The translations under genes were made by a program, and so were the position numbers. Below the pieces are notes generated by a model. The model made no database searches. It saw only the letters and a program-made list of their open reading frames with translations, and was not told the origin of the DNA. Positions 61,718-64,000 of a DNA stretch of 64,000 nt are shown here, piece after piece; the stretch's first letter is position 1, and the number at the start of each line of letters is the position of its first letter. The DNA is taken from the NCBI GenBank assembly GCA_036403815.1, contig DASWQH010000076.1:3421-67420 (forward strand), written 5' to 3'. This DNA is from JACVRN01 sp036403815 (GTDB lineage Bacteria; Acidobacteriota; Blastocatellia; Pyrinomonadales; Pyrinomonadaceae).

Positions 61718-62068
61718 GGCTGACTCGAATATCGTCTCACAATCATTTGTTCTCGTGAGGCGGGCCGCCGCATCTCGACTTCCTGCTTGCGGCTGTTGAA
61801 AATTGAATCTCGCTTTGCTTGAATGATGCTGCGATGGTTGGCGTGGCGTAGATTGCCGCAGCTCGTTTGGAAAGTTGTCGCTCGTGAAAGTCAGCTATGA
61901 TACTTGAATTGATAATAATTGATTGAATGGTAGGGTTCGATGCGGCGGCTGTGGCGACGCCCCCGAACAACTCATTCGACCCGACCGCCCTTAGCGTGCC
62001 TTTCATCATTGCTCTATGGTTCCTTTGGAGTTGTCGCTATCGTCGGGCGGCGGGTTAATTCGGGCGTT
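61714..62068 (+). other. Integron cassette 2, no recognisable gene
   Basis: The cassette starts with CGGC after the attC1 GTT and ends at GTT 62066-62068. Its 250 bases before attC contain no open frame with a start signal on the plus strand. A minus-strand frame of 88 codons crosses attC and is the usual artefact of reading such a site. The content may be non-coding RNA or decayed. Confidence 0.65.
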
Positions 62069-62070
62069 AG
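61960..62070 (+). other. attC site of cassette 2, split by IS110 copy 2
   Basis: R'' is CCGAAC (61963-61968), the complement of GTTCGG, which forms from the cassette's first bases. L'' is TTCGACCCGACCGCCC and L' GGGCGGCGGGTTAATTCG. R' is GCGTTAG, interrupted after AG by the IS; the lost GC is found at 63300 on the other side, restoring GCGTTAGGC. Confidence 0.85.
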
Positions 62071-62085
62071 ATACCGTGTCGAGAG

Positions 62086-63060
62086 TCAAGCAGTTTTTAG
62101 CATTGACGGGTCGAACGGCCTGCCATTTTTCAAGACTCCATAAGCCAGATGAACTAGCTTACGCATGGCTGCTCCGATGATCTGCATCGGACATAACCCG
62201 CGCTCCTTGAGTCTCATGCTCATCGCTTTGATGTAAGGGTTGTACTTGATGGCTGCGATAGCTGGAAAGTACAACGCCTTGCGCAAGCGCGCAGTACCAA
62301 GCTTTGAGAGCCGCGCCTTGCGCCTGACTGAACTGCCGGACTCATGCAGACGCGGCACCAAACCGGCAAAGGCCGCTAGTTGTCGTGCACTTTTGTAGAG
62401 TTTCACATCCAATATCTCTGCCAGGAGCTTGGCTGCTGTCGTCTCTGCAATGCCTGGTATGGAGATGAGCAACTCCCGTTGTTCTCTCAATGTCGGATGC
62501 TGGTCGATATGGTCGCGGATCAGTTTTTCTGTGCGTTTGATCTCCTCATCAAGGAAAGCAATGTGCTCAGATAGTGACTCTCTGACGGGTAAAGCTGTGA
62601 CCCCGGCCTCAAGCCGGTTGATTTCCATCTGATGCATCCCAAGGAGTGCCTCTAGGCGGCGGACAAGTGCTTGCAACTCGCGCACTTCTGCGGGCAGAGG
62701 CTGCCACATGGGAGGCTTTCTCTCCTGACAGAACTGAGCGATCAATGTGGCAGCTACTTTGTCGGTCTTGGTGCGCGAAAGTTGGCTCTGCGCATAAGCT
62801 TTGATGATCGCCGGGTTGACGACACTGACCATGTGACCTGAATCAAAGAGGTACGTAGCCAGCGCTTCACCATACGTGCCCGTAGCTTCCATGCAGGCAT
62901 GAACACCTTCGACTTTCTGCTGTCTTAACCAAGCAGAGAACTGAAGAAAGCCAGCCTTGTTGTTAGCAAAGACCTTATGCTTGAGCTTGCCCTTATCACG
63001 CAGTAAACAGAGGTCGAACTTCAACTTCGAGATGTCGATGCCGATGATAGAAAGAGTCAT
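62086..63060 (-). CDS. IS110-family transposase (DEDD recombinase), copy 2
   Basis: A 324-residue intact protein, the same length as copy 1. The DEDD residues are Asp9 (GIDISKLKFD), Glu58 (CMEATGTY), Asp100 and the aligned residue in TKTDKVAATLIAQFC, where the second Asp of copy 1 (KADASL) is replaced by Ala, so one of the four acidic positions may be lost or shifted. The C-terminal domain has LISIPGIAETTAAKLLAEIL and LAAFAGLVPRLHESGSSVRR. If the Ala is real, this copy may be inactive and dependent on copy 1. Confidence 0.93.
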   Translation of the reverse strand: MTLSIIGIDISKLKFDLCLLRDKGKLKHKVFANNKAGFLQFSAWLRQQKVEGVHACMEATGTYGEALATYLFDSGHMVSVVNPAIIKAYAQSQLSRTKTDKVAATLIAQFCQERKPPMWQPLPAEVRELQALVRRLEALLGMHQMEINRLEAGVTALPVRESLSEHIAFLDEEIKRTEKLIRDHIDQHPTLREQRELLISIPGIAETTAAKLLAEILDVKLYKSARQLAAFAGLVPRLHESGSSVRRKARLSKLGTARLRKALYFPAIAAIKYNPYIKAMSMRLKERGLCPMQIIGAAMRKLVHLAYGVLKNGRPFDPSMLKTA

Positions 63061-63089
63061 GGAAGATGCTCCTTATCAAGGTATACTTG

Positions 63090-63240
63090 CGGCAGGCCAG
63101 CCTTGTCGATGCAAGCTCGTCTTCTGGGTGAAGTGGCTTAGGATACCGTCCGGCCTTTGCGCGGCAAGTAGAGCACCGGGAGCTAATCTAACGCACAGGC
63201 TCTTGGTGTGGCCTCAGGCGTCTATGAACTTCACCGGTGC
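63090..63240 (-). ncRNA. Candidate bridge RNA of IS110 copy 2
   Basis: This non-coding leader is homologous to that of copy 1; borders are not determined. Stem GCACCGG (63173-63179) with CCGGTGC (63234-63240) differs from copy 1 by a compensating pair. The loop segment ATCTAACGC (63186-63194) is the complement of the left flank and first bases GCGTTAGAT (62064-62072). The opposite side, CGTCTA (63219-63224), only partly matches the right flank CTTCTG. GATACCGT (63142-63149) repeats the element's own end (62070-62077). Confidence 0.68.
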
Positions 63241-63353
63241 CCTGGATGGTTCGCATGGGCACAGGATGCGCCGCAGGCGAGCCGCAGTCAACATACAAGG
63301 CTTCTGATAAATTGCGCCTATGAATGCAAGGCAAAAGCGGCTATATTTGAGCC

Positions 63354-63632
63354 ATGCGATTTGAGTGGGATGAAAACAAAGCTGCTGCCAATCTTGCCAG
63401 GCATGGCGTCTCTTTTGAAGAAGCTGCCACTGTTTTCGGTGACCCGCTCTCAGATACATTCGATGACCCTGACCATTCCGCAGAAGAGCGGCGATTTGTT
63501 ATCATCGGGATGTCAGAAAGGGGTAAGATGTTGATTGTGGCGCATACAGATGATGGAGAGGTTGTTCGTCTCATTAGCGCACGCGAGCCTACTTGGGGAG
63601 AAAGAGAATTTTATGAAGAAAGTCGAATCTGA
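63354..63632 (+). CDS. brnT: BrnT-family toxin (integron cassette 3)
   Basis: A 92-residue protein: MRFEWDENKAAANLARHGVS is the BrnT opening, followed by FEEAATVFGDPLSDTFDDPD, HSAEERRFVIIGMSERGKML and VVRLISAREPTWGEREFYEE. It is clearly a homologue of the cassette 1 toxin but belongs to a different branch (HSAEERR instead of FDYGEER). The start lies 54 bases after the IS110 end, so the insertion may have separated it from an upstream promoter. It overlaps the next gene by 20 bases. Confidence 0.9.
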   Translation: MRFEWDENKAAANLARHGVSFEEAATVFGDPLSDTFDDPDHSAEERRFVIIGMSERGKMLIVAHTDDGEVVRLISAREPTWGEREFYEESRI

Positions 63633-63843
63633 AATGGAAGAGGATGAGCTACGGCCTGAATATGATCTTTCACAGTTGAAGGGCAAGGTGCGGGGTAAAT
63701 ATGTTGAGCGTTATCGTGCGGGCACAAATCTGGTACTGCTTGAGCCAGATGTGGCGGCAGCTTTTCCAGATGCTAAAGCTGTGAACGAAGCATTGCGCCT
63801 GCTTATTAAAGTGGCAGAAAACCAAATCTCTAATCTGCATTGA
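63613..63843 (+). CDS. Probable antitoxin partner of the cassette 3 toxin
   Basis: The ATG at 63613 overlaps the toxin gene; earlier in-frame starts would overlap it by 98 bases. The 76-residue protein begins acidic (ESEMEEDELRPEYDLSQLKG) and continues YVERYRAGTNLVLLEPDVAA and FPDAKAVNEALRLLIKVAE, a short strand plus two helices compatible with a ribbon-helix-helix DNA-binding end. It is the common partner of BrnT-like toxins but not the BrnA of cassette 1. It ends 15 bases before the next attC half-site. Confidence 0.75.
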   Translation: MKKVESEMEEDELRPEYDLSQLKGKVRGKYVERYRAGTNLVLLEPDVAAAFPDAKAVNEALRLLIKVAENQISNLH

Positions 63844-63857
63844 ATCCGTAAGCAGGA

Positions 63858-64000
63858 GCCTAACAGGACATGATACAAGTCTGAATCGTCCGGTGTATAA
63901 TTCTCATGCCTCGCAAGAGGCGATGAGAAAGATAGGCCGAAGGTCGAGAATGAGTTTGGGTCAACGCAGAGAGAAGAACCCGTCTAACAGTGTGACCATT
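63858..64000 (+). other. Start of the attC site of cassette 3 (partial)
   Basis: GCCTAAC (63858-63864) is the complement of GTTAGGC, which is what cassette 3's first bases (AGGC, split by the IS) would give on circularisation. A hairpin TTCTCAT-GCCTC with GAGGC-ATGAGAA (63901-63929) lies inside. The matching R' half is not recognisable before the window ends, and GTCTAAC at 63982 may belong to a further site. Confidence 0.5.

Larger units (their letters stand above)
62071..63299 (-). mobile_element. IS110-family element, copy 2, inserted in attC (1229 bp)
   Basis: The ends are ATACCGT at left and ATACAAG at right, as in copy 1. The CT core (AG on the plus strand) lies within the R' core site GTTAGGC of cassette 2's attC. 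This is the insertion habit described for attC-targeting IS110/IS1111 elements. Restoring the site gives a perfect GCGTTAGGC. Confidence 0.88.

Noticed and set aside
61743..62009. Minus-strand 88-codon frame in cassette 2
   Set aside because: It crosses attC in reverse, a common false gene in integron arrays, and has no ribosome binding site.

Overview
The window looks like a chromosomal segment of a moderately GC-rich Acidobacteriota bacterium. Two lines of evidence support this: a secreted VWFA protein of the acidobacterial type (29.7-32.0 kb) and the decayed 3' end of an ADOP-type (acidobacterial duplicated orphan permease) gene at 53.1 kb. The rest is mostly accessory DNA: large secondary-metabolite and surface-polymer genes, a cyanophycin operon, many decayed insertion sequences and, at the right end, a broken integron.

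Layout. (1) 1-19.6 kb, plus strand: a tightly packed six-gene run. It holds a lipase with a glycine-rich collagen-like tail, a 3173-residue DUF6603-type giant protein, and four proteins of unknown function joined by short gaps or ATGA overlaps. (2) 19.6-27.6 kb, minus strand: a one-protein FAAL-KS-AT-KR-ACP-TE polyketide synthase followed by an AspH-type hydroxylase. (3) 28-34 kb: IS6 ends, a secreted esterase, the VWFA protein and an MFS exporter. (4) 34.2-41.6 kb: a compact ribosomal-peptide (RiPP) cluster consisting of a heme-oxygenase-like di-metal oxidase, a nitrile-hydratase-type leader precursor, a flavin halogenase and an S53 protease homologue. It lies exactly between IS6-family remnants, one of which is interrupted by an IS982-like element. 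(5) 41.8-46.6 kb, minus strand: glycosyltransferase, UDP-galactopyranose mutase and a GH1-RmlD fusion, a cell-surface sugar operon. (6) 47.4-52.9 kb, plus strand: PAS protein, small protein, isoaspartyl dipeptidase, cyanophycinase and cyanophycin synthetase, which together can make and fully degrade cyanophycin. (7) 53-58.8 kb: permease remnant, secreted S33 peptidase, IS6 end, HPP-type (nitrite-transporter-like) membrane protein and a NasA-like molybdoenzyme. (8) 59-64 kb: a decayed integron. It has an integrase pseudogene, an attI-like region, three cassettes (two carrying BrnT-type toxin-antitoxin pairs, one without a gene) and two IS110-family elements, one of them inside attC.

The strongest observation is in region 8. 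The two IS110 copies have different insertion sites. In each, the non-coding leader upstream of the transposase holds a hairpin whose loop matches that copy's own flanking target, and a second segment that matches the element's own end. This is the layout expected of a reprogrammable bridge RNA, and the loop sequence changes together with the target between the copies. The second strong observation is the RiPP cluster of region 4, whose combination of enzymes I do not recognise as a described family.
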